Shown piece after piece: positions 15,815 to 24,534 of a stretch of DNA of 49,199 bases; position 1 is the stretch's first letter; the number at the start of each line of letters is the position of its first letter. This stretch comes from Cyanobium sp. CACIAM 14 (GTDB lineage: Bacteria > Cyanobacteriota > Cyanobacteriia > PCC-6307 > Cyanobiaceae). The stretch spans positions 1-49,199 of the forward strand of contig JMRP01000021.1 of assembly GCA_000708525.1 (NCBI GenBank), written 5' to 3'. The position numbers were made by a program, and so were the translations under genes. The notes under the pieces are model-generated. The model did no database searches. It was given only the letters and a program-made list of their open reading frames with translations, and was not told where the DNA came from.

Positions 15815-18800
15815 CTAGAAGTGAATATGGCATGATCTTGTGTCGGAGTCATGGGAAGTCTGTGTTGATCTCCTGAAGTCGTCCGGAGCGCTGGCTAGAG
15901 TGAAGTAGAAAGTGGCCCCATGGTCAGGTGTGCTTTCAGCCCAGATCTTCCCACCATGGCGGTGGATAATCCGCTGAACGATGGCCAGGCCGATCCCGGT
16001 CCCTGCAAACTCTGACTGGGAATGCAGTCGTTGGAAGGCACCGAACAGCTTGCCTGCATACTGCATCTGGAAGCCAACCCCATTGTCTCGCACGAAGATG
16101 GTGTCATCTGATAAGGCCCCAATCTCCACTCGTGGGCTGGCCAGGTGACTGCTGAATTTAACCGAATTGTCGATCAGATTGCTGAATACCTGTTGCAGCA
16201 ATATGGCATCTCCTCGCATGCTCGGTAGGGAGCCTATCGAGAAACTGACGTTGTTGGCCGTCTGTGATTGTTCCTGTACAAGGACAATGGCCTGATCGAC
16301 GAGTTCCCGCAGATTCACGGGTCTGAACTCCATGGATCGGCGTCCTAGCCGTGAAAGTGTGAGCAAGCCATCAATCAGCTGCCCCATTTTGTGACTACTG
16401 GCTGCGATCACGTGGAGATAGTGCCTGGTTTTGGGATCATCCAAAGCCTGATCCTGCTCCAATTTCTGCTGCAGTGCATTCACAAAGCCATTGATATGGC
16501 GCAGGGGGGCCCTTAAATCATGGGAAACGGAATAAGAGAAAGATTCCAGCTCCTTGTTGCTGGCTTCAAGCTGAGCTGTACGCTGACTCAGTTCCGCTGT
16601 GCGCTGCTGAACGAGTGTCTCAAGATTGCGATTCAGTTGCTCCAGTGCCCGGGTGGCTCGTTCCCGTTCGAGTTCTGCCGCTGCACGGGAGGCGAAGACG
16701 TTCAGGAGAGTCTCTGCCTGTGCAGGATTGTCAAGGCAGCCTTGATCGAGGACGCAGAGATTGCCAATCACCTCGCCGTCCGTACCATGCAGAGCTACTC
16801 CAAGATAGCTTTCAGCCTGCATCTGTACGAGATCGAAGTCATCGGGGAACAGTTGTTGAACAGAGTCTGGACAGTAATAGACTTTCTCTTTCAATGTGTA
16901 GGCGCACGGAGTCTGGGCAGGATGGTAATGAAAGACTGGTTGAAGGGATCCGTTGGCCCAGAAGGAGAGTGCATGCAGCTCGTCGTCGATCAATTCAGTG
17001 ACAATGGCATAGGAGACATTCAGTGCTTTGGAGATATGGCTGACAAGTGTCGGGAAAAAATCTTGTCCAGTGACAGCCGCGGTTGCTTCCACCAGGCTTT
17101 GCAATTGCTGCTCTGCTGATTTTCGATCGGTGATGTCCTGACCAATCCCGATCTGACGTCCATCTGAGAGGCGTATCTGAGCCCATGTGGTGTCCAACTC
17201 CCGACCATCACGAATTTTGGTCTTGAAATCTTTCCAGGTTGAGTCAGCGGCGGCGACGTGGGCACGCATCTGCTGATAGTCTTCTGGGGTGGGATAGCAT
17301 GACCGCAGACAATCCATTGTATTGTATTCTTCTTTGCTCCATCCGATGACATCTTCCATCTCCCGGTTGACCATCAAAACCTCGCCATCGCTGGAATAAA
17401 GTGCGACCATCACAGGGAGATGGTCGACGATGGTTTGCAGCAATTCCTTCTGCTGACGCAGTTCTTCCTGGGTCTGCCGCCGACTGGTTATGTCCTGGGC
17501 AAACGACAAGACCGATTCAAGATTGCCAGCGGCATCGAAGATGGCTGATGAGTGCCATTCACAGTTGAGGATGGATCCATCTTTGCGGTAATTGCGGTTT
17601 TCGAATCTGCAGCGGTTTACCCATCCTCTCCGGAGGGCGGTCATCTGCTCGGATACCCAGCCGGCGTCATCCTCGTGGACGAACTGCCAACTGGGAATAT
17701 CCATGTTCTGAACCTCTGATTCGCTCCAGCCAAAAATCTGTTCGGCCTGTTTGGACCAGCGCCTGACATGGCGATGCTGATCCCATTCAATGATGGCAAG
17801 AAGGGAGGTGTCGAAGTGACTGTCAAGTGACTTCAAAGACAGACTCAGGCGTTCTTCCACCTGTTTGCGGTCGGAAATGTCCCGGGCCACCATCACCACG
17901 GAGTCTTCCGACATTGGTGAGATGCTCGTGGCGTACCAGATGGTTCGACCCTCGACGTCAAGTGAGAAGTCAACCTGGATCGTCTTACCTCTCGCCAGCG
18001 CAGTCTCAATCCCTTCCTGGAGCAGTCCGGCCTGGATTGCCGGAAAGCTCTCCTGAATCGTCTTGCCCAACAACTCCTCTGCCGGTCTTGGCAGGACGGC
18101 ATTGGTGGGAGCGACTTTCAGGCAGCGTCCCCGCTTGTCCCTGACAGTCACAACATCGGTCATCGCTGTAAACAGCGCCCGGAACTCAGCCTCGGATTCC
18201 TCCAGTGCTTGCTCCGCACTTCTGCGCCTGATGGCCGTGGCAAGGATGTGGGCAATGGCCTGCAGGAAGTTGACATCATCCTGCGAAAATCCCCGTTGTC
18301 GGCTTGTGTAGGCGCCGAGCACGCCGAACGGATGGTCGCTGCCATGGATCACCACAGTCATCCCACTCACGATCTGATGGTCGCGCAGTAGAGAAGAGCC
18401 TCTGAAGCGTGGATCCGTGGTCAGGTTCTCAACGGTCACGGTTTCACCAGCGGAGAGTGAGTAACCGCTCGGGGTGTGGGAGTCGAGTTCGACCATGGCC
18501 TCCCCCACCAGGCCCTGCGACCAGCCCACTCCAGCCCGCAACAGGAAGCCGCGTCCATCCGGCAGCAGTTCCAGAACCTTGACGTAGTCGACGCCCAGGC
18601 TTTCCGCCACAAGAGTGACGGCCCGCTCCATCACGGCGGCAAGATCCGTCTGCGCCAGTGCCATTTGTCCCAGCTCTGCGACGGCGGCCTGTTGGCGCGC
18701 ATGGACCCGCAGCGATTCTTGGATCTGCTTGCGTTCCGTGATGTCTCGGGCGACTCCCACCAGCTCGACCACCCGTCCTTCGGTGTCGAGGATGGGGGTC

Positions 18801-19918
18801 TTGATCGTGTGGAAGTAGCGAATGACCCCATCCGCGCGTCGATTCGGTTCCTCGAGTCGCTCCACGGAGCGGCCATGCTGAAAGACTTCGCGATCGTCTT
18901 CCAGATACTGTTCAGTGGTCTGTGAGTCGTTGTAGGAAGCATCCTTGATCCCCAGCAGTTGATCCACGGTCATGTTGTAGTGCCTGCATGTCGCCTGATT
19001 CACATAAACCAATGAGGAGTCGATCGCCTTGCAGAAGACCATGTCCTGCACTGAATCCAGAATCTGCCCCTGTCGATGCACGCTCTCCCGCAAGGCAATC
19101 TCTGAATGCTTGCGCTCACTGATGTCAACGATCACCCCATCCCAGACCAGATCGCCCGTATCAAGGCGCTTCGGAGATGACTTGCCCTCCAGCCATCGAT
19201 GCCGATCCGTGGACGTCTGCAATCGGAACTGATGGTGCCAGGGGCGAAGCGTTCGCGCTGACTCTGCGATCGATGCCTTGATGCCCGGGATGTCCTCTGG
19301 ATGCACCTTCCCCCAGACGGCCGCCATGTCGTCCATGCAGGCGTCTCGGGGCAGTCCGAAAATGTCCCTGGCATTCTCGCTGAGGCGGGAGAAGTATTCT
19401 TGCCCATCGGCCTTCAGGACGTACCGGTAGACGACAGCAGGAACATTGTCATTGAGCTGCTCCAGCTCGTCCAGCTTCTCCCTGAGCGCTGTCTCCAGTT
19501 GTTTCCGGTCCGTGATGTCCATCATCACACCGACGAGATGCGTTGGAATCTTGTCTTCATTGCAGAAGACCTTGCCTGATCGATAGAGCCAGCGAGTCTC
19601 CTGATTGGGTTGCAGGATGCGAAATTCCTGTCGCAGGGATCCCGTGCGCATGGCTGTGCGCTCGGCCTCCTCGATCAGGCCCGCATCGTCCGGATGGACA
19701 CGGCTGAGAAACGTGTCCCGACGGCCGTCGAAGCTGCCGGGAGCAAACCCCAGCAAGATCCCCGCACGGGGTGACCAGTCGTGCTGGCCGTTCAGCAGAT
19801 TGATTTCCCAGCAGGGCATATCAGCGGCGTCCAAGGCAAGCTTCAGGCGATCCTGCTGCCCCGAACACCTGCTCTCTGCCCAACCGCGAGCCAGTTCCTG
19901 CTCAGCCTGCCTGGTCAT
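15815..19918 (-). CDS. Multi-PAS/GAF hybrid-sensor histidine kinase
   Basis: A 1367-residue soluble sensor kinase with no membrane helix. By eye the order is: three PAS/PAC units (about 25-400), a GAF domain (about 410-555), three more PAS/PAC units (about 565-945), a second GAF domain (about 945-1095), a coiled linker (about 1095-1125), HisKA with His1133 in SVSHDLRAPLRHINGF, and a HATPase domain with NLIDNSVKFS (near 1249), DNGVGF and GTGIGLAIVQRI. The HisKA type is the phytochrome-like one that pairs with Rcp1-type receivers. No CxxH-type bilin cysteine stands out in the GAF domains. It is directly upstream of the regulator. GC is lower than in its surroundings. Confidence 0.93.
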   Translation of the reverse strand: MTRQAEQELARGWAESRCSGQQDRLKLALDAADMPCWEINLLNGQHDWSPRAGILLGFAPGSFDGRRDTFLSRVHPDDAGLIEEAERTAMRTGSLRQEFRILQPNQETRWLYRSGKVFCNEDKIPTHLVGVMMDITDRKQLETALREKLDELEQLNDNVPAVVYRYVLKADGQEYFSRLSENARDIFGLPRDACMDDMAAVWGKVHPEDIPGIKASIAESARTLRPWHHQFRLQTSTDRHRWLEGKSSPKRLDTGDLVWDGVIVDISERKHSEIALRESVHRQGQILDSVQDMVFCKAIDSSLVYVNQATCRHYNMTVDQLLGIKDASYNDSQTTEQYLEDDREVFQHGRSVERLEEPNRRADGVIRYFHTIKTPILDTEGRVVELVGVARDITERKQIQESLRVHARQQAAVAELGQMALAQTDLAAVMERAVTLVAESLGVDYVKVLELLPDGRGFLLRAGVGWSQGLVGEAMVELDSHTPSGYSLSAGETVTVENLTTDPRFRGSSLLRDHQIVSGMTVVIHGSDHPFGVLGAYTSRQRGFSQDDVNFLQAIAHILATAIRRRSAEQALEESEAEFRALFTAMTDVVTVRDKRGRCLKVAPTNAVLPRPAEELLGKTIQESFPAIQAGLLQEGIETALARGKTIQVDFSLDVEGRTIWYATSISPMSEDSVVMVARDISDRKQVEERLSLSLKSLDSHFDTSLLAIIEWDQHRHVRRWSKQAEQIFGWSESEVQNMDIPSWQFVHEDDAGWVSEQMTALRRGWVNRCRFENRNYRKDGSILNCEWHSSAIFDAAGNLESVLSFAQDITSRRQTQEELRQQKELLQTIVDHLPVMVALYSSDGEVLMVNREMEDVIGWSKEEYNTMDCLRSCYPTPEDYQQMRAHVAAADSTWKDFKTKIRDGRELDTTWAQIRLSDGRQIGIGQDITDRKSAEQQLQSLVEATAAVTGQDFFPTLVSHISKALNVSYAIVTELIDDELHALSFWANGSLQPVFHYHPAQTPCAYTLKEKVYYCPDSVQQLFPDDFDLVQMQAESYLGVALHGTDGEVIGNLCVLDQGCLDNPAQAETLLNVFASRAAAELERERATRALEQLNRNLETLVQQRTAELSQRTAQLEASNKELESFSYSVSHDLRAPLRHINGFVNALQQKLEQDQALDDPKTRHYLHVIAASSHKMGQLIDGLLTLSRLGRRSMEFRPVNLRELVDQAIVLVQEQSQTANNVSFSIGSLPSMRGDAILLQQVFSNLIDNSVKFSSHLASPRVEIGALSDDTIFVRDNGVGFQMQYAGKLFGAFQRLHSQSEFAGTGIGLAIVQRIIHRHGGKIWAESTPDHGATFYFTLASAPDDFRRSTQTSHDSDTRSCHIHF

Positions 19919-20224
19919 GGTGGTTGGGCTTATCTTTACATTTTAACATTATTTTATCGGGAGCCGAGGCGAAAGGTTCGCCCCCGTTTCTGCGCTGCTC
20001 CGACTGGCACCTTGAATCACTCCCATTCCTGCAGGCAGCGCCTGGCAATGGTGCAGCAGTCTCAGGCGAGTTCTCTCCCATGGGCCATCCGCGCCCCGGC
20101 CGAGAGGCTCAATGCCCCAGTAGCTCAACGCCGCCAAGTCGTCGGGCCCAGTTCAACCCATCCGCTCCGGCTGCGTTATGCCTGGCGCGCCCAGCTCTTC
20201 GGGAGGTGAGGGCGGGGCGCCGCC
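19919..20224. other. Upstream region of the histidine kinase
   Basis: No gene is recognised. On the minus strand, the 60 bases before the kinase start are AT-rich (GATAAAATAATGTTAAAATG), with TAAAAT as a possible -10 box. A small stem-loop, GGCGAA-AGG-TTCGCC, sits at 19968-19982. The rest, up to the broken nitroreductase, shows no feature that I can name. Confidence 0.5.
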
Positions 20225-20618
20225 TCAGAACAGCCGGCAGGTTTCCTCGAAGCAGAGGCCTGGGCCTCTGGGGTCCAGGGCGGCCGGATCCCCGCTGCCG
20301 TGGTTGCAGAGGATGCTGGGGCGCACCAGGGCCGAGGGTGGGAAGCCTTCCGTCCGGGTGCGGCGTCGGAGAGGAACTCCGCGTCCACCCTGGTGTTGTC
20401 GACGCCGGACATGGGGCCGCAGTCGCTCCTTCGCCTCCCTGCTCCGCAGGAATGAGGATGCGGGCCGGCAGGCCGTTCATGCTGGTGGGGCCCCAGCGCA
20501 TCAGCTCTTGGAGGTGCCGCAGCAGAGCGTCGCCCACGGGGCGATCCAGCCAGGCGCTGTGGGTGCGGGCCTTCCGGAACAGCTGGTCGAGGGTGGCATC
20601 GCTCAGGGGGTCGGCCAT
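20225..20618 (-). pseudogene. Broken RutE-like nitroreductase
   Basis: Remains of a RutE-type malonic semialdehyde reductase / nitroreductase gene. The first frame (20618 to about 20450) reads LDQLFRKARTHSAWLDRPV and RWGPTSMNGLPARIL, the family N-terminus with its FMN-binding WGPTS. A second frame (from 20412) continues with GVDNTRVDAEFLSD, which is the region near the C-terminal third of RutE. A third frame gives GDPAALDPRGPGLCFEET and the natural C-terminus, with stop at 20225-20227. About 200 bases of the middle are missing compared with the roughly 196-residue family, and two frame changes are present. The gene cannot make an active enzyme. Confidence 0.8.
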
Positions 20619-20948
20619 GGCGGCTCCCGGCGCTCAGCTGCTGCCGAGGCTCTGAACGGCACTGCAGGCTGTCGACTGAGGACGGCCTGCCTGTGCCTTT
20701 CCATGCACCGCTCCGTCGCGATGGGCAGGTGTCGCTTCCACGGCGCAGGGCAGGCTTCGCGATAGCGAATTCCCACGGCCATGCTCCGCATTCACGGCGA
20801 CCGCGACAGCCTGCTGGCGGCCCTGATCAGCCACTGGAGTGAGCAGCAACTCCAGCTGCCGCGGCCCCTGCGCCCTGCCCCGCTCCGGCGGGACCCGTGG
20901 GGAGGCCGGCGTGATCAGCCCCGCTGAGCCTGGGAATGGCAGGCTTGC
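20619..20948. other. Gap between broken nitroreductase and the NPQPLPP protein
   Basis: No supported gene. A 48-residue plus-strand frame at 20781-20927 (MLRIHGDRDSLLAALISHWS...) starts with protein-like sequence but dissolves into Arg/Pro-rich translation, so it may be only a remnant. Otherwise nothing is recognised. Confidence 0.5.
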
Positions 20949-21407
20949 TCAGTCGATCGAGGATTCGAGGGCGGCCAGGGAGCGCTCCAGGGCCCGGTTG
21001 AGGGTCTCCTCCATGCGTGTGCCCTCAGTCCCCGCCATCGCCACGGCGAGCCGGGCGGCGAAGCCCAGCTGGAAGGCGCTGAACCAGTCCGGCCCGGGGT
21101 CCGGGTCGGGGATGGGTGGCCACCAGAGGGGGAAGCGGGGTGGCTTGGGCACCGTGGGGCACCAGTCGTCCAGATCCTCCAGGAGGGAGGAGGGGTCCAG
21201 GCCGAAGCGGGCTGCGCTCCAGGTAGCCCGTATGAATTCGCTGGCCACGGCCGCGCCGAGTTCGTGCGGGGGCAGCGGCTGGGGATTGAGGGCGACCTCC
21301 GCGAACCGCGACACCGAGGCCAGGGCCAGCGGGCCGCGGGGAATCACATCGAAGATGGCGGGAAATCGTCTGCCGATGATGGCCAGCAGGCGTCGATCGA
21401 TGGTCAT
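20949..21407 (-). CDS. Hypothetical protein with NPQPLPP motif
   Basis: A 152-residue protein that I recognise only by motif. It starts MTIDRRLLAIIGRRFP, carries VALNPQPLPPHELG (about residues 39-52), then an acidic DLDDWCPTVPKPPR and a Pro/Trp-rich stretch (FPLWWPPIPDPDPGPDW), and ends in a helical segment. The NPQPLPP motif occurs, sometimes repeated, in uncharacterised bacterial proteins; the DDWC-Pro/Trp tail accompanies it in these. No signal peptide or membrane helix is seen. It stands alone between the broken nitroreductase and moaB. Function is unknown. Confidence 0.6.
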   Translation of the reverse strand: MTIDRRLLAIIGRRFPAIFDVIPRGPLALASVSRFAEVALNPQPLPPHELGAAVASEFIRATWSAARFGLDPSSLLEDLDDWCPTVPKPPRFPLWWPPIPDPDPGPDWFSAFQLGFAARLAVAMAGTEGTRMEETLNRALERSLAALESSID

Positions 21408-21681
21408 GGCGAAAGTGGCTGGAGGGTATGGGCCCCTCTCCTGCCGGCTGGAGAGAGCAGCGACGAAGCGCCGGCAGGCGATGGGGCGGTGAGGAAATGG
21501 GGCGGTGAGAAAATCGGGTGGGCGGTGAAGGCCAGGTCGCGGATCGGTCTGGGATCCCCCTGATCCCCTTCCTCCCTGGAACCTAGGCAGGCTGGAACCG
21601 GATGAGCCGTGACGGTCCGTGAAGAACTGCAAGCTCGCGACAAGATGGTGGGCTGATCGCCTCCCCTGCCCGCCCCGATCC
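21408..21681. other. Divergent intergenic region before moaB
   Basis: About 270 bases between the NPQPLPP protein and moaB, which are divergently transcribed. It should contain both promoters. It is GC-rich, with short direct repeats of GCGGTGA near 21480-21530 (GGGGCGGTGAG appears twice within 25 bases). No RNA gene is recognised. Confidence 0.45.
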
Positions 21682-22182
21682 ATGAGCCTCGCGATCGCCC
21701 TGCTCACGGTGTCCGACAGCCGCACCCTCGCGGACGACCCCTCCGGCGATGCGCTGCAGCAGCGGCTGGAGGCGGCCGGCCACCGGCTGGTGGCGCGCAC
21801 CCTCGTGCCCGACGACCGCTATCGGATCCGCGCCGAGCTCAGCCGCTGGATCGCCGATCCTGCCGTGCAGGTGGTGATCAGCTCGGGGGGCACGGGCCTC
21901 ACCGGCCGGGATGGCACCCCCGAAGCCGTGGCGCCTCTGCTGGACAAGGCGATCGAGGGTTTCGGCGAATTGTTCCGCGTCCTCTCCTTCGAGACGATCG
22001 GCACGAGCACCCTGCAGAGCCGCGCCTTGGCAGGGGTGGCCAACGGCACGGTGGTGTTCGTGCTGCCAGGTTCGCTCGATGCGGTCTCCACCGCCTGGGA
22101 CCGGCTCATCCGTGGCCAGCTGGATGCCACCACCCGCCCCTGCAACCTGGTGCAGCTGCTGCCGCGGCTCCTGGAGCGCTGA
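21682..22182 (+). CDS. moaB: Molybdenum cofactor biosynthesis protein MoaB
   Basis: A 166-residue MoaB/MogA-fold protein, which adenylylates or helps to adenylylate molybdopterin before molybdate insertion. It has the family start IALLTVSDSRTLADDPSG, the substrate-binding VVISSGGTGLTGRDGTPEA loop (SGGTG with the DGT acid), and GVANGTVVFVLPGSLDA. Length is normal. It is about 9 kb from moaD, separated by the signalling block and the broken nitroreductase gene. Its TGA overlaps the ATG of the MscS-type channel gene (TGATG). Confidence 0.93.
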   Translation: MSLAIALLTVSDSRTLADDPSGDALQQRLEAAGHRLVARTLVPDDRYRIRAELSRWIADPAVQVVISSGGTGLTGRDGTPEAVAPLLDKAIEGFGELFRVLSFETIGTSTLQSRALAGVANGTVVFVLPGSLDAVSTAWDRLIRGQLDATTRPCNLVQLLPRLLER

Positions 22183-23939
22183 TGCCGGGTGCGCCCCGGT
22201 GGCCGAGGCGGAGGCCCCGGTGGCTGGCGGCCCTGGCCGTGCTCCTGGCCGCCGCCCTGGTGCTGGGCCTGGCGGGGCCACCGACGGCGATGGCGGCGGC
22301 AGCCACCACTGCTTCCCCCTCCACCGCCCCGGGCCCTCCCCCCGACCGGACCACCGCGCCGTTGGCCCTGGGCAGCTACGAGCTGGCCAAGGTACGGATT
22401 CTGGGAATCCCGGCCATCACCGTCGCCGCCCCCGTGGTGGGCCCCCAGGGGGACGCCCCGGACGCCCAGCGCCGCGCCGAGGTGATCGAGGGCAACCTGA
22501 GGCGCCTGTACGCGCCGACCTCGCCCTGCAGCGACAGCGAGTGGATCGCCGAATGGATCCTGCTGCAGGTGCTGGGAGGGAAGGAGCGGGCATGTGCGCC
22601 CGCGATCCCCGCGGTTTCCCGCGGCGCCCCCGATGCCCTGGTGGTGCGGCGCCGCCAGCTGGCCGGCGGCGAGGTGGTGCTCGAGGCGCTCGTGCCGGAA
22701 CGGAGCGAGCCGCTCCCCCTGCTCACGGTCACCTACGCCGATGCCGCCCTCAACGGCATCACGGCCTGGGATCTGGCGGGGCGCTGGCAGGAGCGGCTGC
22801 AGAGCCGACTGCGGCACGCCCGCAAGGTGAGGCAACCGGCCGCTCTGCACCGCCGCTGGCGCATCATCCTCGGCCTTGAACTGGTGCTGCTGATCTCCAC
22901 CAGCGGCAGCTTCCTGCTGTGGCGCCGCAACCGGCGCCATCGGGAGGCCTGGCTGGTGGCCAGGCGCCAGGGAACGAGCCGCCGCCTGGAGATCCGCCGC
23001 CAGCTTCACCAGTTCCTCGGCCTGCTGCTGCTGCTGCTGGTGCTGCTGCAGCTGATGGTGATGCTCGCGCTGGCGGTGATGGCCGTGCCCGGAGAGGTCC
23101 CCCTGGGGCTGGAGCTGATCCGTCAGCCCATCCTGGCGGCCTTCAAGGTGCTGGTCATGGGCCTGATCGCCCTGGCGGGACGCTCGCTCGCCGGATTCCT
23201 GCTCAACCAGTGGGCCGACAGCGCCCGGGTGCCGGTGGAGGAGCAGGCACGGCGGGAACAGCGGCACCGCAGCCTGGTGCGGGTGAGCCAGCGGCTGATC
23301 GATCTCACTTCCCTGCTGCTGGCGGTGGGCTGGATCCTGCTCGACATCCCCAGCGTGCGGTCCGGATCCTCCTCCGTGCTGGTGGCCAGCGGCGCCCTCC
23401 TCGGTGGGCTGGCGCTGGCGTTCCAGGGGCTGCTGCGTGATTTCGCCGCCGGTATGGCGGTGCTGGTGGAAGACCGCTACGCCATCGGTGACTGGGTGGA
23501 GATCGCCGGGCTCGAAGGCGACGTGGTGGACGTGGGTGTGCTCAGCACCCAGCTGCGCTGCCTCGACCAGAGGGTGGCCGTGATCCAGAACAGCGCCTTC
23601 GATCGGGTGGTGAATCACACCAAGCTGCGTTCCGGAATGCTGGTGAACCTGATGGTCTCCCACCGCTGCCAGGACATCGACCGGGCGCTGGCGGTGGTAG
23701 CCGCCGAGCTCCATGGCTTCCAGGCCGATGCCGACTGGGCTCCCCGCCTGCTGGTGCCGCCCCTGCTCCGGGGGGTGAGCGCCACCGGCCCCCTCGGCAT
23801 CACCCTCAGCGTCCTGCTGACCACGGTGGCCGGCGAGCAGTGGGCCTGCTCCCGGGAACTGCAGCGCCGCCTGGTGGTACGCCTCCGGCAGGAGTCGATT
23901 CCCCTGGCCGATGGCCTGGAGCTCGCGGCCAGGCGCTGA
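22182..23939 (+). CDS. MscS-type mechanosensitive channel with N-terminal extension
   Basis: A 585-residue membrane channel. A signal-like segment (about 14-38) leads to a roughly 190-residue extracytoplasmic region. Then come four hydrophobic helices: about 228-246 (IILGLELVLLISTSGSFLL), 270-300 (Leu-rich), 315-345 and 365-395. The pore helix and MscS core are visible in GALLGGLALAFQGLLRDFAAGM, followed by the beta domain (YAIGDWVEIAGLEGDVVDVG...). It releases solutes under membrane tension. Coupling to moaB looks accidental in function. The N-terminal domain is like those in cyanobacterial MscS homologues; its role is unknown. Confidence 0.88.
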   Translation: MPGAPRWPRRRPRWLAALAVLLAAALVLGLAGPPTAMAAAATTASPSTAPGPPPDRTTAPLALGSYELAKVRILGIPAITVAAPVVGPQGDAPDAQRRAEVIEGNLRRLYAPTSPCSDSEWIAEWILLQVLGGKERACAPAIPAVSRGAPDALVVRRRQLAGGEVVLEALVPERSEPLPLLTVTYADAALNGITAWDLAGRWQERLQSRLRHARKVRQPAALHRRWRIILGLELVLLISTSGSFLLWRRNRRHREAWLVARRQGTSRRLEIRRQLHQFLGLLLLLLVLLQLMVMLALAVMAVPGEVPLGLELIRQPILAAFKVLVMGLIALAGRSLAGFLLNQWADSARVPVEEQARREQRHRSLVRVSQRLIDLTSLLLAVGWILLDIPSVRSGSSSVLVASGALLGGLALAFQGLLRDFAAGMAVLVEDRYAIGDWVEIAGLEGDVVDVGVLSTQLRCLDQRVAVIQNSAFDRVVNHTKLRSGMLVNLMVSHRCQDIDRALAVVAAELHGFQADADWAPRLLVPPLLRGVSATGPLGITLSVLLTTVAGEQWACSRELQRRLVVRLRQESIPLADGLELAARR

Positions 23940-24002
23940 TCCGATCCGCGTGGCGGCTTGATCGCTGAAGGGAGGATGCTGGGATCCCTCGTGGCATCAC
24001 GC

Positions 24003-24506
24003 ATGGCTGCGCCCTCCAGCGGCTCGAAGGCGGATCATGAGCCGTTCCTGCGCCAGGCCATCGAGCTCTCCCGCAGGGCCGCCCTCGACTTCGGCACCGG
24101 TGGCGCCTTCGGTGCCCTGATCGTCAAGGAGGGGCAGGTCATTGCCACCGGGATGAACCGGGTGGTGGCCAGCCACGATCCCACCTGGCACGGGGAGATG
24201 GAGGCGATCCGCCTGGCCTGCATCACGCTGCAGAGCTTCAAGCTGCCGGGCTGCGTGCTCTACACCTCCGCCGAGCCCTGCCCGATGTGCCTGGCCGCCT
24301 GCTACTGGGCGGGCATCGAGGCGGTCGTCTACGCCGCCTCGGTGGAGGACGCCCTCACCTATGGCGGGTTCGATGACCGCCCGATCTACGAACAGCTGGC
24401 CCTGCCGAAGGACGAGCGCTCGATCCGGCTCACCCAGCTGCTGCGGGAGGAGGCGCTGGAGGTGTGGAAGGCCTACCAGGCCAGACCCGATCGGGTCCGC
24501 TACTGA
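24003..24506 (+). CDS. Nucleoside/guanine deaminase family protein
   Basis: A zinc-dependent cytidine-deaminase-like enzyme of about 167 residues. The metal site is complete: WHGEMEAIRLA (His and catalytic Glu) and SAEPCPMCLAACYWAG (two Cys). The remaining sequence, including YGGFDDRPIYEQLALP and the C-terminal aromatic region, is closer to guanine deaminase (GuaD) than to tRNA adenosine deaminase (TadA). Start choice is uncertain: an ATG at 23976 sits directly against GGAGG, a GTG at 23991 has better spacing, and the ATG at 24003 best fits family length. It is separate from the MscS gene by about 60 bases. Confidence 0.85.
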   Translation: MAAPSSGSKADHEPFLRQAIELSRRAALDFGTGGAFGALIVKEGQVIATGMNRVVASHDPTWHGEMEAIRLACITLQSFKLPGCVLYTSAEPCPMCLAACYWAGIEAVVYAASVEDALTYGGFDDRPIYEQLALPKDERSIRLTQLLREEALEVWKAYQARPDRVRY

Positions 24507-24534
24507 TCGCCACGGCTGCCGATCGCTGCGGGGC

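Noticed and set aside
20781-20927. 48-residue plus-strand frame (MLRIHGDRDSLL...)
   Set aside because: Begins plausibly, then becomes Arg/Pro-rich; no family match; reported only as possible remnant.
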